Assembly (NCBI GenBank): GCA_030429565.1
Contig: JAUIFE010000005.1
Span: 1-64,000, forward strand
Length of the DNA stretch: 64,000 nucleotides
Origin: Holophagae bacterium
Lineage (GTDB): Bacteria; Acidobacteriota; Holophagae; Acanthopleuribacterales; Acanthopleuribacteraceae
Reading direction: 5' to 3'
The translations under genes and the position numbers were made by a program. The notes under the pieces were generated by a model. The model was not told the DNA's origin. It did no database searches and saw nothing but the letters and a program-made list of their open reading frames with translations. Of this stretch, positions 8,282 through 16,720 are shown piece by piece (within the stretch, counting starts at the first letter, position 1; each line of letters begins with the position of its first letter).

Positions 8282-8413
8282 TAAAGCGCCCTGCATCGAA
8301 GTTCCTTGTTTGGTGTGGGCTTCACGTTTTCAAACCAAAGGTAGCTACTTTAGTTTGTTGAAAATTTTGGATCGAAGAATATTAGATTGACAGGGGTTTG
8401 TGATGGGGCTTAT

Positions 8414-8589
8414 ACCTGAACTGAGCGATTCTTGGCGGCGAAATCGCACAATCTGTTGGGCTGCAACGTCTCGTAAAAATGCTCGCCGTACTTGCCAGTA
8501 CGCGTCGTGCGCGACCCCGGTGGCTTTTCCAACACATTTCGCTCCAACAATTTGCGCGATTTCATCCACCCTAATCGCTCAGTTCAGGT
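8414..8589. repeat. Long palindromic-ended (MITE-like) element, 176 bp
   Basis: The ends are inverted repeats (ACCTGAACTGAGCGATT and AATCGCTCAGTTCAGGT), flanked on both sides by TAT. The interior includes CGTCTCGTAAAAATGCTCGC and CGTACTTGCCAGTACG, which are shared almost base for base with the element at 63273-63434 in inverted orientation. It has no coding capacity for a transposase. Confidence 0.85.
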
Positions 8590-8630
8590 TATAACAGAAC
8601 TTATACTAGCCCTAAATTCAGGAGAAAGAG

Positions 8631-8861
8631 ATGCGACGAGCTTTTGGTCGGGTTCTTGTTCTTTTATGCTTGTTGGTTGGTTCTAACGTCGGTTCGAGTA
8701 CGCCGATTTGGTTTTTAAACCAGTTTTGGGAAATCAAAAAATATCATTGTCAATGCCGGTGCGCTTCCTTCGAAATTCGATGCAAAATTTGGTTCTGCGC
8801 GCCTCAGCCGGCACCTACACGTACCTGTACTAAAATGTTCCAAGACGATTGCACCGGATGA
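8631..8861 (+). CDS. Small secreted cysteine-rich peptide
   Basis: This is a 76-residue protein with a strong ribosome-binding site (CAGGAGAAAGAG just before the ATG). An N-terminal signal peptide (RVLVLLCLLVGSNVGSS) is followed by a mature part with seven Cys, including HCQCRC and a C-terminal DDC. It lies 36 bases upstream of a beta-propeller gene on the same strand, so the two are probably co-transcribed. The arrangement of a tiny secreted peptide followed by a six-bladed propeller protein resembles the NVEALA-peptide/propeller pairs of Bacteroidota, but no NVEAL motif is present here. The function is unknown. Confidence 0.65.
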   Translation: MRRAFGRVLVLLCLLVGSNVGSSTPIWFLNQFWEIKKYHCQCRCASFEIRCKIWFCAPQPAPTRTCTKMFQDDCTG

Positions 8862-8897
8862 CCCTTGTTATGCGACGGGACCTCTTTGTGAGGGAAT

Positions 8898-10061
8898 ATG
8901 CGATTCACCATGATCTTGGCGACAGGGTTTAAATCACTTACCTTTTTTCTAATTTCAACATGCGTCATCGTTAATGGATTCTGTTTAGAAAGACAAACCG
9001 ATATAACCTTTGATAATGTAAAGCGTCTGTCCGAGATTTTTGAGTTTCAGGTTGCTTTCACCGTTGAACAAAATGAACATGTTGTATTCGACATGCCGCG
9101 ATTTGTTTTGATGACCGAAAACGGCTACTTCCTGAGTGACGAGCAAGGCCAATCACTGATGCGTTATCACGCCGACGGCAGTTTTGATCGGATGGTTGCC
9201 GTCAAAGGTGAAGGTCCGCAAGAGGTGCAACGCCTTAGCTTTGCCGCACGTATGTTTGACGGTCAGGTCGGCGTTTTTGACCACATTCGCAGCCGTATTT
9301 TGGTGTTTTCGGAGGCGGGCGATTATCGCTGCGCGCTGGACTTGCGTTACTTGCGATTGCAAAACCATGCCGCCCACGTTGTGGGCAGCGCTTTTGCCTG
9401 GCCGCGTCGCGATGCGCTTTTTTTAGGCAATGTCATCGTAAATGGGCAACCTGATACGCAGGCCGCCTGGACTCGTGTTAAGTGGGCATCCTCCGAGCGG
9501 GTTCAAAGCCTCACACCGACCCAGTGGGTTGCCGGCAGACCGCGTGCGTTGGAGGCTCAATTTGGTTCCGGTGTATCCGACCAACTGGTACTTGTCGATG
9601 ATCAGGTTTGGTTGGGACACCTGTATCTACCTCATTTTGAACGTGTGGCAAAGGGGAAAACGTCTACGACTCAAATCCGTGTTCCCAACGCTTTGACAGA
9701 AGAGGATTACCAAGGCTTGGATCTCCGCGACCATCGTCGTCTGATGGAAATGACCAATGCCAAGGGGACGATTCACGGCATGTTGGTTTTTAATCGATTT
9801 GTGTTAGTGAAAGTCGGCGTATTGGGTTGGGTTCCCTTTGATCATAAAGGACGGCAGTTAGCGCCACGTCGTATTCGTTCGCGCATCGTCCGTTTCGCCG
9901 ATTCTCAAGGGGATATCGCCCTCGTCGCAGCAAGGCAAGTTGACATGCGTATTTGGAAGGACTTGTATGGGGAATCCTTCGCCCTTGCCGACGCTCAGGT
10001 TCCACCCGATCCCGATCAGCCAATGTTGGTGCTGCTTCGCCTCAAAGCGGCTTATCGTTGA
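8898..10061 (+). CDS. Secreted six-bladed beta-propeller (NHL/TolB-like) protein
   Basis: The protein has 387 residues and is preceded by GAGGGAAT. It has an N-terminal hydrophobic export signal (SLTFFLISTCVIVNGFC). Propeller-blade motifs recur, such as NGYFLSDEQG..LMRYHADGSF followed by GEGPQE and a VGVFDHIRSRILVF blade. The GEGP(Q/G)E signature is typical of the 6-bladed beta-propeller family that accompanies NVEALA-type peptides. It probably binds a ligand or peptide outside the cytoplasm. The partner gene is the Cys-rich peptide just upstream. Similar proteins lie at 47162 and, more divergent, at 39601. Confidence 0.7.
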   Translation: MRFTMILATGFKSLTFFLISTCVIVNGFCLERQTDITFDNVKRLSEIFEFQVAFTVEQNEHVVFDMPRFVLMTENGYFLSDEQGQSLMRYHADGSFDRMVAVKGEGPQEVQRLSFAARMFDGQVGVFDHIRSRILVFSEAGDYRCALDLRYLRLQNHAAHVVGSAFAWPRRDALFLGNVIVNGQPDTQAAWTRVKWASSERVQSLTPTQWVAGRPRALEAQFGSGVSDQLVLVDDQVWLGHLYLPHFERVAKGKTSTTQIRVPNALTEEDYQGLDLRDHRRLMEMTNAKGTIHGMLVFNRFVLVKVGVLGWVPFDHKGRQLAPRRIRSRIVRFADSQGDIALVAARQVDMRIWKDLYGESFALADAQVPPDPDQPMLVLLRLKAAYR

Positions 10062-10578
10062 GTATCGTTGAGGTCGCCGCCGTTGTGTGAGGTTCAGGTG
10101 GTTGCCACGGGTTGGCCTCACTGCTTGGTTTCTTGCGTGTTAGCGGCTGTCCGCCGCGAAAAGCGACGGGCACCGGAAGCTTTTTTGCCGTTGATCCTCG
10201 TTTCGCACTGTTGGGAAATTGTGAAGAAATGTTGCCGCAACGCTTGTGTTTGCCGCCGACCTTGTTCAAAATGCAGGGGACCTTTGGGTCACGCGCGTTT
10301 TCACTCCTTATTTTGGTGAGTCACATTTAATGAAACGCGTTTGACGGCGGTTGGCTGCTTGCACCATTTCACAACGATGCGTTTCAGTGGTTGGTCCTGA
10401 GACTCGGACGAAGCTAGGCTTTGGGACACGCCCCCAAAACCCTCGGCGTTTGTCGCGACCTGATCCGTTGCGTGCGGATTCGTCCCGTTTTGCGTATGAT
10501 CGCGATGGCTTGCACCACGACCGCCCGCACGGCGACCTTTGACACCACACCTGGTTGCCGCCCTCGGATGGAGATGGA
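10062..10578. other. Intergenic gap with no supported gene
   Basis: About 517 bases separate the propeller gene from the DUF4956 operon. Short reading frames here lack ribosome-binding sites and domain features. No clear terminator or RNA is seen. The promoter of the following operon must lie here, but I cannot place it. Confidence 0.45.
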
Positions 10579-11280
10579 ATGGATTTACTCAGCCAATTAA
10601 ATGAAGGGGCGCTGCAAGACCTTAAGCTTGTCCCCACAATGATTAACCTGGCCCTGGTGTTGCTCCTCGGCCAAGTGCTTGCGTGGCACTACCTCACGTT
10701 TTCCCAGGTCCTTTCCAATAAACGGAAATTCGCGCGCCTGTTTGTGTTCATCGCCGCCACCACCATGATGGTGATCTCGGTGGTCAAAACCTCACTGGCC
10801 CTGTCGCTCGGTTTGGTTGGCGCGCTGTCGATTATTCGCTTCCGCACACCGATTAAAGAACCCGAGGACCTGTCTTATTTGTTCCTCGCGCTCGCCACCG
10901 GCATCGGCATCGGCGCCGACCAGCGTGCCGCCACCATCCTCATGTTCGGCGGTATCCTCGGTGTGCTCACGCTGACCAACCTGATGCGGGCCCGCAAAGA
11001 CCAAGCGCCGCGCGTTTACGCCAGTGTGTCCACGCCGCTGACAACGGTTGACGACGAAACGCTCGACAGCGAAACCGGCCTCGATGTGTTGCTTAAAAAG
11101 GTACGTGAAGGTTCGGTCAGTGCCGACCTGCGCCGCGTCGACAGCCAAGAAGGCATGCTCAACGTCACCTTGATCCTCGATTTGGTCGACGTGACCCAAA
11201 TCGGCGCGGTGCTCGGCCGCATTCAGTCGGTGTTCCCGCAAGCCTCGGTTAGCGTCGTCGAAGGCGCGAGTTTGGACTAA
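10579..11280 (+). CDS. DUF4956 membrane protein
   Basis: The protein has 233 residues. The ATG at 10579 is preferred over an upstream in-frame TTG because GGAGATGGA precedes it directly. Three to four transmembrane helices occupy residues about 18-135, including the family hallmark LGLVGALSIIRFRTPIKEPE and the glycine-rich GIGIGADQRAA. A cytoplasmic ferredoxin-like tail of about 95 residues follows. DUF4956 proteins are found next to VTC-domain and CotH proteins, as here, and probably form a membrane assembly with them. It is the first gene of a four-gene operon, with a 3-base gap to the next. Confidence 0.85.
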   Translation: MDLLSQLNEGALQDLKLVPTMINLALVLLLGQVLAWHYLTFSQVLSNKRKFARLFVFIAATTMMVISVVKTSLALSLGLVGALSIIRFRTPIKEPEDLSYLFLALATGIGIGADQRAATILMFGGILGVLTLTNLMRARKDQAPRVYASVSTPLTTVDDETLDSETGLDVLLKKVREGSVSADLRRVDSQEGMLNVTLILDLVDVTQIGAVLGRIQSVFPQASVSVVEGASLD

Positions 11281-11283
11281 GCG

Positions 11284-14073
11284 ATGCACATTAAAAACGA
11301 TCTCGGCCGTGACCGCTCGCCCTGGGCGGGTCTGTTGCTGTGGCTGCTCGGCATGGTCGCCGGCGCGGCGGCGGTGATTCAGTATCAACGTTTGAACGTA
11401 CCGCAACCGGTGGAAACCAAAGCGACGACGGCGCTCGACCGCCGTTTTGTGGCGCCCCCGAAACCGTTGCAGGTGCCCAACAACCAACTGCTCACCTTGC
11501 GCCTCACCATCCCCGAGGAACAAGCGCAAAAGCTGCAAAACGTGCGCAACCAAGCGCTGGAACGCGGCCTGATCGTACAAGGCGACGAAGACCAAGTCCC
11601 GGTCACACTTGAGCTGGAAGGCAAACGTTACCAAGCCGAGTGCCGCATTAAAGGCGACCTGACCGACCACGTCGCCGGCGCCAAGTGGTCGTACCGCCTG
11701 CGTCTCAAAGACGGCAAGTGGCGCGGCAAACGCGTGTTTTCGATTCAAAACCCCATGACCCGCGGTTACCTGTGGGAATGGTTGGTACACCAAGCGGCCC
11801 GCGCCGAAGGTTTGCTGGCACCGCGTTCGCTGTTCGTGAACCTGGTCGTCAACGGCAACCCACGCGGCGTGTATTTCCTCGAAGAACACTTCGCCAAGGA
11901 AATGCTCGAAAGCCAAGGCCGCCGCGAAGGACCGCTGCTGTTATTTAACGAAGGTTCGTTTTGGTCGACCTACCTGCGCTTCCACCGTGGTGCGCTGGGT
12001 TTCCACCCGCAAATTCCGATTGCCATCGCCACCGCGACCGGCCCCGAATCGGCCGAGGTACGCGCCTATGGCGAGAAACGTTTCCTAGCCAGTGAGTCGC
12101 TGAACCGCACTTTTGCCGGCGGCATCGAAAAGATGCTGAACCTGCAAGATCTGTTGATTGCCGCCGAAAACAATCCCGATCGGCTGGCGCGCCTGCAGGC
12201 GTTACAGTCGCTTAAAGGCGCCACGGTTGACGAGCTCATCGACAGCGAGCAGTGGGGTCGCGCCCACGCCTTAACCTCGCTGTTCGAAATTTGGCACGGT
12301 ATGGTGTGGCACAACATGCGCATGTACGCCAATCCGGTCAGCGACCGTTTGGAGCCGGTGCTTTACGACAACATGGCGCACGAGACCCGGCCCAGCGATA
12401 AGTTACCGGTGCCGCTGCGCAACAACAACCCAATCATCAACCAAATCAAAGCCTCGCCGACCTACCGCGCCGAGACGTTTCGCCACCTGGGCCGCATGCT
12501 CACGCCGGCCTACCTCGACAAACTGTTTGCCGACAATGCGGCCGACCTCGCTCGTTACGAAGCCGCCCTGCGCGCCGAGCAGATTTTGCCGCCAGGCTTT
12601 GAAGTGGCGGCCATGAAGCAACGGCTGTATGCGCAGCAGATTTATTTGGACGACGTCATTCATCCCGGTGATCCGGTGAACTTCAACGCCTTTATCGATT
12701 ACCGCGACGGCGGTGCGACGCCGCTCGACGCCGACATCCGCGTCGAAGCCTGGGCGACGACCCAGGTGCCGGTGCTGGTTGAAGGTTTCGAATTCTCCAA
12801 CGGCGTGTTCCTGTCGGCCAGGGCCTGTGTCGCGGCCGACGCCGCTGGTGTGGCTTCAATTGAAGAAGACGGCGCGGTTGGTTTATCGCTGCGTCGCCCG
12901 GTTGTGTTTCAGTTCCCGGCCGACCGGCGTTTGGCCAACCTCGACAACGTGCGCCAAATCAAAGCGGCGGCGCGTTCGACGCAAGCCAAACAACAGCGCC
13001 AATTGCGCGACAAAATCAAAGTGCGTTACCGGCTGTATTCACAAAACACGGCCCAAGTCGAAGCCTTGGCGCCGCGTGCGGCCGAAGCGCGCTGGTTGGC
13101 GCAAACCGGCCGTCCGCCGTTGCCGACGCTGCAAGAAGCCGTGGCGCAACACGAATTCCTGCGTTACCAAGTGGCCAACGATCGGTTGGTGGTGATGCCC
13201 GGCACCTGGCAAGTCAAAGGCGACCTGTTGATTCCCAAGGGTTACCCCTTGCATGTGTTTCCCGGCGCCACGTTGCAATTCGAACCCGAAGCGGTGTTTT
13301 TCACCGAGGCGGCGCTGTTCCTGCGCGGCACGGCCGAGAAACCGATTGTTTTGGAACCGCAAGCGGGCGCGACCTACTGGCGCGGCTTGCTTGTCTTGGG
13401 GAGCAAACAGCGCTCCGAATGGCAACATGTGCATGTGCGCAACACGGACAGCCTGGCGCGCAAGGGCTGGCAAACCACCGGTGGCGTGACTTTCTACCAT
13501 TCGTCGGTGACCATGCGCGATTGCCACATTGAAGGCACGCTGGCCGAGGACGGCACCAACTTATTTGGCTGCGAGTTCCTGTTAGAGCGGGTCACCTTTT
13601 CGGGTTGTGCCAGCGACAGTCTTGACGGCGATTTCGTCGACGGCGACATCCGCGACTGCACCTTCCGCGACGGTTTGGCCGACGGCGCCGACTTCAGCGG
13701 CAGCGATGTACGTATGGTGAATTGCCGTTTCAACGACCTGGGTGACAAAGGCCTGTCGGTCGGCGAAAACACGCGTTGCAGCCTCAGCGAAAGCAGCATG
13801 GACCGTGTCAGCATCGGCGTCGCGGCCAAGGATTTGTCGGTGGTCACGCTGAGCGGCGTCACCGTCAACCAAGCGCGCAACTACGGCGTGGCGGTGTACG
13901 TCAAAAAAGCCGAATACGGACCCAGCCAAGTTACCGCCACCAAACTCAACCTGTCCGGCGCCAACCGTTACCTCGTACAAAACGGCTGCACTTTAACCGT
14001 CGACGGTCGCACCATCGCCACCCAGGCGGTCGATGTCGGCCAAATGTACAAAGACCAAATTTTGGGGAACTGA
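11284..14073 (+). CDS. CotH-family kinase-like protein with C-terminal beta-helix
   Basis: The protein has 929 residues. One N-terminal transmembrane helix (PWAGLLLWLLGMVAGAAAVI) anchors an extracytoplasmic protein. A CotH domain spans about residues 65-460, with the characteristic RGVYFLEEHFAKEML and the LYDNMAHETRP segment in the kinase-like fold. CotH proteins are atypical secreted protein kinases that phosphorylate spore-coat or envelope proteins. From about residue 640 the sequence becomes a right-handed parallel beta-helix (NosD/pectate-lyase-like, with repeats such as FRDGLADGADFSGSDVRMVN). The target is unknown. The gene is tightly linked to DUF4956 upstream and VTC downstream. Confidence 0.85.
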   Translation: MHIKNDLGRDRSPWAGLLLWLLGMVAGAAAVIQYQRLNVPQPVETKATTALDRRFVAPPKPLQVPNNQLLTLRLTIPEEQAQKLQNVRNQALERGLIVQGDEDQVPVTLELEGKRYQAECRIKGDLTDHVAGAKWSYRLRLKDGKWRGKRVFSIQNPMTRGYLWEWLVHQAARAEGLLAPRSLFVNLVVNGNPRGVYFLEEHFAKEMLESQGRREGPLLLFNEGSFWSTYLRFHRGALGFHPQIPIAIATATGPESAEVRAYGEKRFLASESLNRTFAGGIEKMLNLQDLLIAAENNPDRLARLQALQSLKGATVDELIDSEQWGRAHALTSLFEIWHGMVWHNMRMYANPVSDRLEPVLYDNMAHETRPSDKLPVPLRNNNPIINQIKASPTYRAETFRHLGRMLTPAYLDKLFADNAADLARYEAALRAEQILPPGFEVAAMKQRLYAQQIYLDDVIHPGDPVNFNAFIDYRDGGATPLDADIRVEAWATTQVPVLVEGFEFSNGVFLSARACVAADAAGVASIEEDGAVGLSLRRPVVFQFPADRRLANLDNVRQIKAAARSTQAKQQRQLRDKIKVRYRLYSQNTAQVEALAPRAAEARWLAQTGRPPLPTLQEAVAQHEFLRYQVANDRLVVMPGTWQVKGDLLIPKGYPLHVFPGATLQFEPEAVFFTEAALFLRGTAEKPIVLEPQAGATYWRGLLVLGSKQRSEWQHVHVRNTDSLARKGWQTTGGVTFYHSSVTMRDCHIEGTLAEDGTNLFGCEFLLERVTFSGCASDSLDGDFVDGDIRDCTFRDGLADGADFSGSDVRMVNCRFNDLGDKGLSVGENTRCSLSESSMDRVSIGVAAKDLSVVTLSGVTVNQARNYGVAVYVKKAEYGPSQVTATKLNLSGANRYLVQNGCTLTVDGRTIATQAVDVGQMYKDQILGN

Positions 14074-14075
14074 GC

Positions 14076-14828
14076 ATGTTGTTGTGGAACCCGGCCGCGG
14101 CCGACAGCCAAGGTACAACGCAAAACCAAAACGACGACGGCCGTTTCCGGCACGAGTTCAAGCTCGTCTCACAGGATTTGGCCTACGCCGGCGTGATGGG
14201 CATCTTGCGCGCCGAGGCGCTGTTGGGCGAACTGCACCCGCGTCGGCGCGTGCAGAGTTTGTACCTGGACACGCCGCTGGGCCGCGCTTTGGAAGAAAAC
14301 CTCGCCGGCATTAGCCACCGCGAGAAAGTGCGCTTCCGTTGGTACGGTGAAGACACGTGCCATGTGGCCGGCCGGCTGGAATGCAAGGTGCGCCACAACT
14401 TGTATGGTTGGAAACACTTGGCTATGGTTGAAGAACCCATACAAGTAGAAGGCTGCGATCGTTTTGCCTTTGTACGTCAGTTGGAACGCGGCGCCGCTTC
14501 CGATTGGATGGACCGCCTGCGCGGCTTGGAGCCGGTGCAGTGGATCAGCTACGATCGCGAGTATTTGGGCAGCTTGGACGGACGGCTGCGCGTGACGGTG
14601 GATCGCAACCTGACCGCCAGCGACCAACGACTGCGCGCCAAGTTGTGCCCGCGTTTCAAAACGCCGACGGGCCGGCTGTTGATTGTCGAGGTTAAATGCA
14701 GTGCCGAAAACTATCGCGCCGCCCAGCGCCTGGTGAACCGCCTGCCGATGCAAGTGGGCAAATGCTCAAAATTTGTGACGGCCTCATCGCCGGCGGAAGG
14801 GCCGATGCCCGCCTTGTTGTGGACCTAG
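14076..14828 (+). CDS. VTC-domain (polyphosphate polymerase-like) protein
   Basis: The protein has 250 residues and starts at the ATG two bases after the CotH stop. It shows the triphosphate-tunnel fold signature of VTC domains: RHEFK, SLYLDTPLGRALEEN, REKVRFRWYG, LECKVR, YDREYLGSLDGRLRVTVDR, LLIVEVKC and the closing KCSKFV. In yeast, VTC4 polymerises polyphosphate from ATP inside such a tunnel of basic and acidic residues. Bacterial relatives linked to CotH and DUF4956 are annotated as polyphosphate polymerase-like. Catalysis here is inferred, not shown. Confidence 0.85.
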   Translation: MLLWNPAAADSQGTTQNQNDDGRFRHEFKLVSQDLAYAGVMGILRAEALLGELHPRRRVQSLYLDTPLGRALEENLAGISHREKVRFRWYGEDTCHVAGRLECKVRHNLYGWKHLAMVEEPIQVEGCDRFAFVRQLERGAASDWMDRLRGLEPVQWISYDREYLGSLDGRLRVTVDRNLTASDQRLRAKLCPRFKTPTGRLLIVEVKCSAENYRAAQRLVNRLPMQVGKCSKFVTASSPAEGPMPALLWT

Positions 14829-14838
14829 GGAGATCGCT

Positions 14839-15414
14839 ATGATGCGAACCATCGGGGTGCCGGCCATGTTGTTTGCGCTGGCGGGTTTGATGTTAATCGT
14901 GAACGGCCGTCGCGAGCCGGAAACACGCACCATGAGTGTGGTGGTGATTGGTCGCGCCGGGGCCGCCACGCAGGCCGGGCCTTTGACGCAACGTTACGGT
15001 TTACAGGCCGGTGTGATTGCCGATGACCGCGTCTTTAAAAGCAGCGGCGACGCCGTGCAATGGTTGTTACTCGATCCCTTCGGTCAGGTGCAAACCCGTG
15101 GGGCCTTGACGGCGCCGACCCAAGCCGGCGACGCCACCGCCGCATGGCGTCACGCCGTCGAAAACGCCAGCCCGCGTTCCATGCTGTTGATGTACAGCGG
15201 CGGCGCGGCGCGGCCCAACACGGACGACGCAAGTCTGGCGGCCTGGCTGCCAAAACAACCGGGCGCATGGGCCCTGGTGGCGCGCCGCGAAAGAGGTGGT
15301 TGGGTGGCCCAAGAAGAAATCCAATCACTCACGCATACCGCCGAGTTGGCCTTGCGACCGCGGGTGCTGCTCGCGCCGGCGGTTAAGGTCCCTGTCCAAA
15401 ATAAAAAGAACTGA
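14839..15414 (+). CDS. Unknown membrane-anchored or secreted protein in the CotH-VTC operon
   Basis: The protein has 191 residues with AGGGAG upstream, starting 10 bases after the VTC stop and therefore in the same operon. The N-terminal hydrophobic segment (IGVPAMLFALAGLMLIVNG) is a signal anchor. The rest has alternating beta and alpha character (SVVVIGRAGAA, WLLLDPFGQVQTRG) but I recognise no family. By position it probably works with the DUF4956-CotH-VTC assembly. Confidence 0.6.
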   Translation: MMRTIGVPAMLFALAGLMLIVNGRREPETRTMSVVVIGRAGAATQAGPLTQRYGLQAGVIADDRVFKSSGDAVQWLLLDPFGQVQTRGALTAPTQAGDATAAWRHAVENASPRSMLLMYSGGAARPNTDDASLAAWLPKQPGAWALVARRERGGWVAQEEIQSLTHTAELALRPRVLLAPAVKVPVQNKKN

Positions 15415-15736
15415 ATCAACCCCGCCAAAGTGGCTTTCGAAACGGCGTGATGGGGTTCGATAAGACGGTTTAAAAGGTTGGCGCGAGGGCTGTTGGGGGC
15501 AAGCGCGGCGGTGAGTGCTTCTTCGACCTGGGGCATGATCATGATTTCGATGAAGGCGTCATCGGCACCAAGGATAAGGTGACGGCCGCTTTCGGTTGGT
15601 GCGTTCTAATCGAGAACCTACCGGCAATCAATCGCGATCTTGAAGGCATATCTGGCTTGAGGCGAGGGGGATACACGTGGTGGCGGCCCGTCGTCGCCCT
15701 GACCAGACGGATGGGCACAACGCCGTGGTGCATTTC
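15415..15736. other. Intergenic gap, possible gene remnant on the minus strand
   Basis: There is no intact gene here. On the minus strand, about 15600 down to 15420, a frame after an in-frame TAG has coding-like codon use and a helical sequence (IEIMIMPQVEEALTAALAP, then NLLNRLIEPHHAVSKATLAG). It has no start signal and runs into the unrelated 3' end of the preceding gene. It could be a fossil of a lost gene; confidence is low. Confidence 0.3.
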
Positions 15737-16267
15737 CTAGGGCAGTTGGATCGATTCGATCATCGTATTCCAGTCAGCGCTTAAACGTGTTTCATCGATT
15801 GACCGCGCTTGGACGATCAGGATCATGGTTTGCTCGCCGTGAGGGAACATGGTGAACTCGCGCACGTAATCGATGTTGAGTTCTTCATCGCTAATCACAA
15901 AGGTTTCGCGAATGCCTTTGGTGAAGGCGCCGCGCATGGTGCGTTCGAATTCACCAATCTCACCGGCGGCGACGGTGATGCCGGGATCGGCTGATTCAGC
16001 AAAGGTACCGGAATAAAAAACGGCGTATTCGGTGAGTGGTAAAACAATGTCGTTGGGTAAAAGCTGCATTAACAAAACACTGTCGTTGGGGCCTTCGACA
16101 AACACTTGGCGGATGCCGTCGTCGTTGCTGTCGTCACTGACGTGCCAGGAATGCGGCACCAGCATGCTGAACTGTTGCATGGTGTAGGGTTGCGGTGGCG
16201 GCGGCGCGGTTGGGCCGCAAGCCCAGAAGGGGAGTAGCGCGCAAAGGAACAAGGCGGATTTGTGCAT
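15737..16267 (-). CDS. Lipoprotein with DcrB/PsbP-like fold
   Basis: The protein has 176 residues. The start at 16267 is chosen because AAGGAGCCACC precedes it and a lipoprotein signal follows (ALFLCALLPFWAC, with the lipidated Cys just before GPTAPPPP). The mature part (FSMLVPHSWHVSDDSND, IRQVFVEGPNDSVLLMQLLP) has the strand pattern of DcrB/DUF1795-type alpha-beta lipoproteins. The function of such proteins is poorly known. It is a single gene transcribed away from glgB; the shared upstream region is 16268-16720. Confidence 0.65.
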   Translation of the reverse strand: MHKSALFLCALLPFWACGPTAPPPPQPYTMQQFSMLVPHSWHVSDDSNDDGIRQVFVEGPNDSVLLMQLLPNDIVLPLTEYAVFYSGTFAESADPGITVAAGEIGEFERTMRGAFTKGIRETFVISDEELNIDYVREFTMFPHGEQTMILIVQARSIDETRLSADWNTMIESIQLP

Positions 16268-16720
16268 GGTGGCTCCTTGAGTTGGCGAAGGTCTTACGCA
16301 AGGCGTGATTCTACCGCGAGTGGCGGGTGCCGGCGACCCGCCAAGCGGCACAAATTGTGGCCTATCACCGCGTTGCAGCGTGGCCGGCCCCATTCGTGAC
16401 ACATATTGCCACTGTCGGCGTCGCGGTGCTTCACCTGAGCCGCTGCTTTCGTTAGAATAAGCGCGAAACTTTCAGCACGGCCGCAAACTACCAAACCCTT
16501 GAATCTTTTCCACAACCCAGCCGATCACAGGCGCCGTTCGCGGCGACGAACTGCGACCGAGGTGGCGGTGGCGGAAAAAACGGGGTTGGTATTCGGCGGC
16601 GGTCGCCAAAGCTGGTGCCGCGTCTATTTGGCTGAGGCCGATGGACTTGTTCCCCAAACACAGGCACGCCCTTCACCCCAATACGCCCCGTCGCCCTACC
16701 CGTGACGACCCGGAGGAACC
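16268..16720. other. Divergent promoter region of the lipoprotein and glycogen operon
   Basis: There are 453 bases between two divergent genes. No convincing coding frame or RNA is seen. The ribosome-binding site CGGAGG of glgB lies at the right end. Confidence 0.45.

Noticed and set aside
10792..11916. 374-codon minus-strand frame opposite DUF4956 and CotH
   Set aside because: It is antisense to recognised domains, with His/Arg/Gln-rich composition typical of shadow frames.
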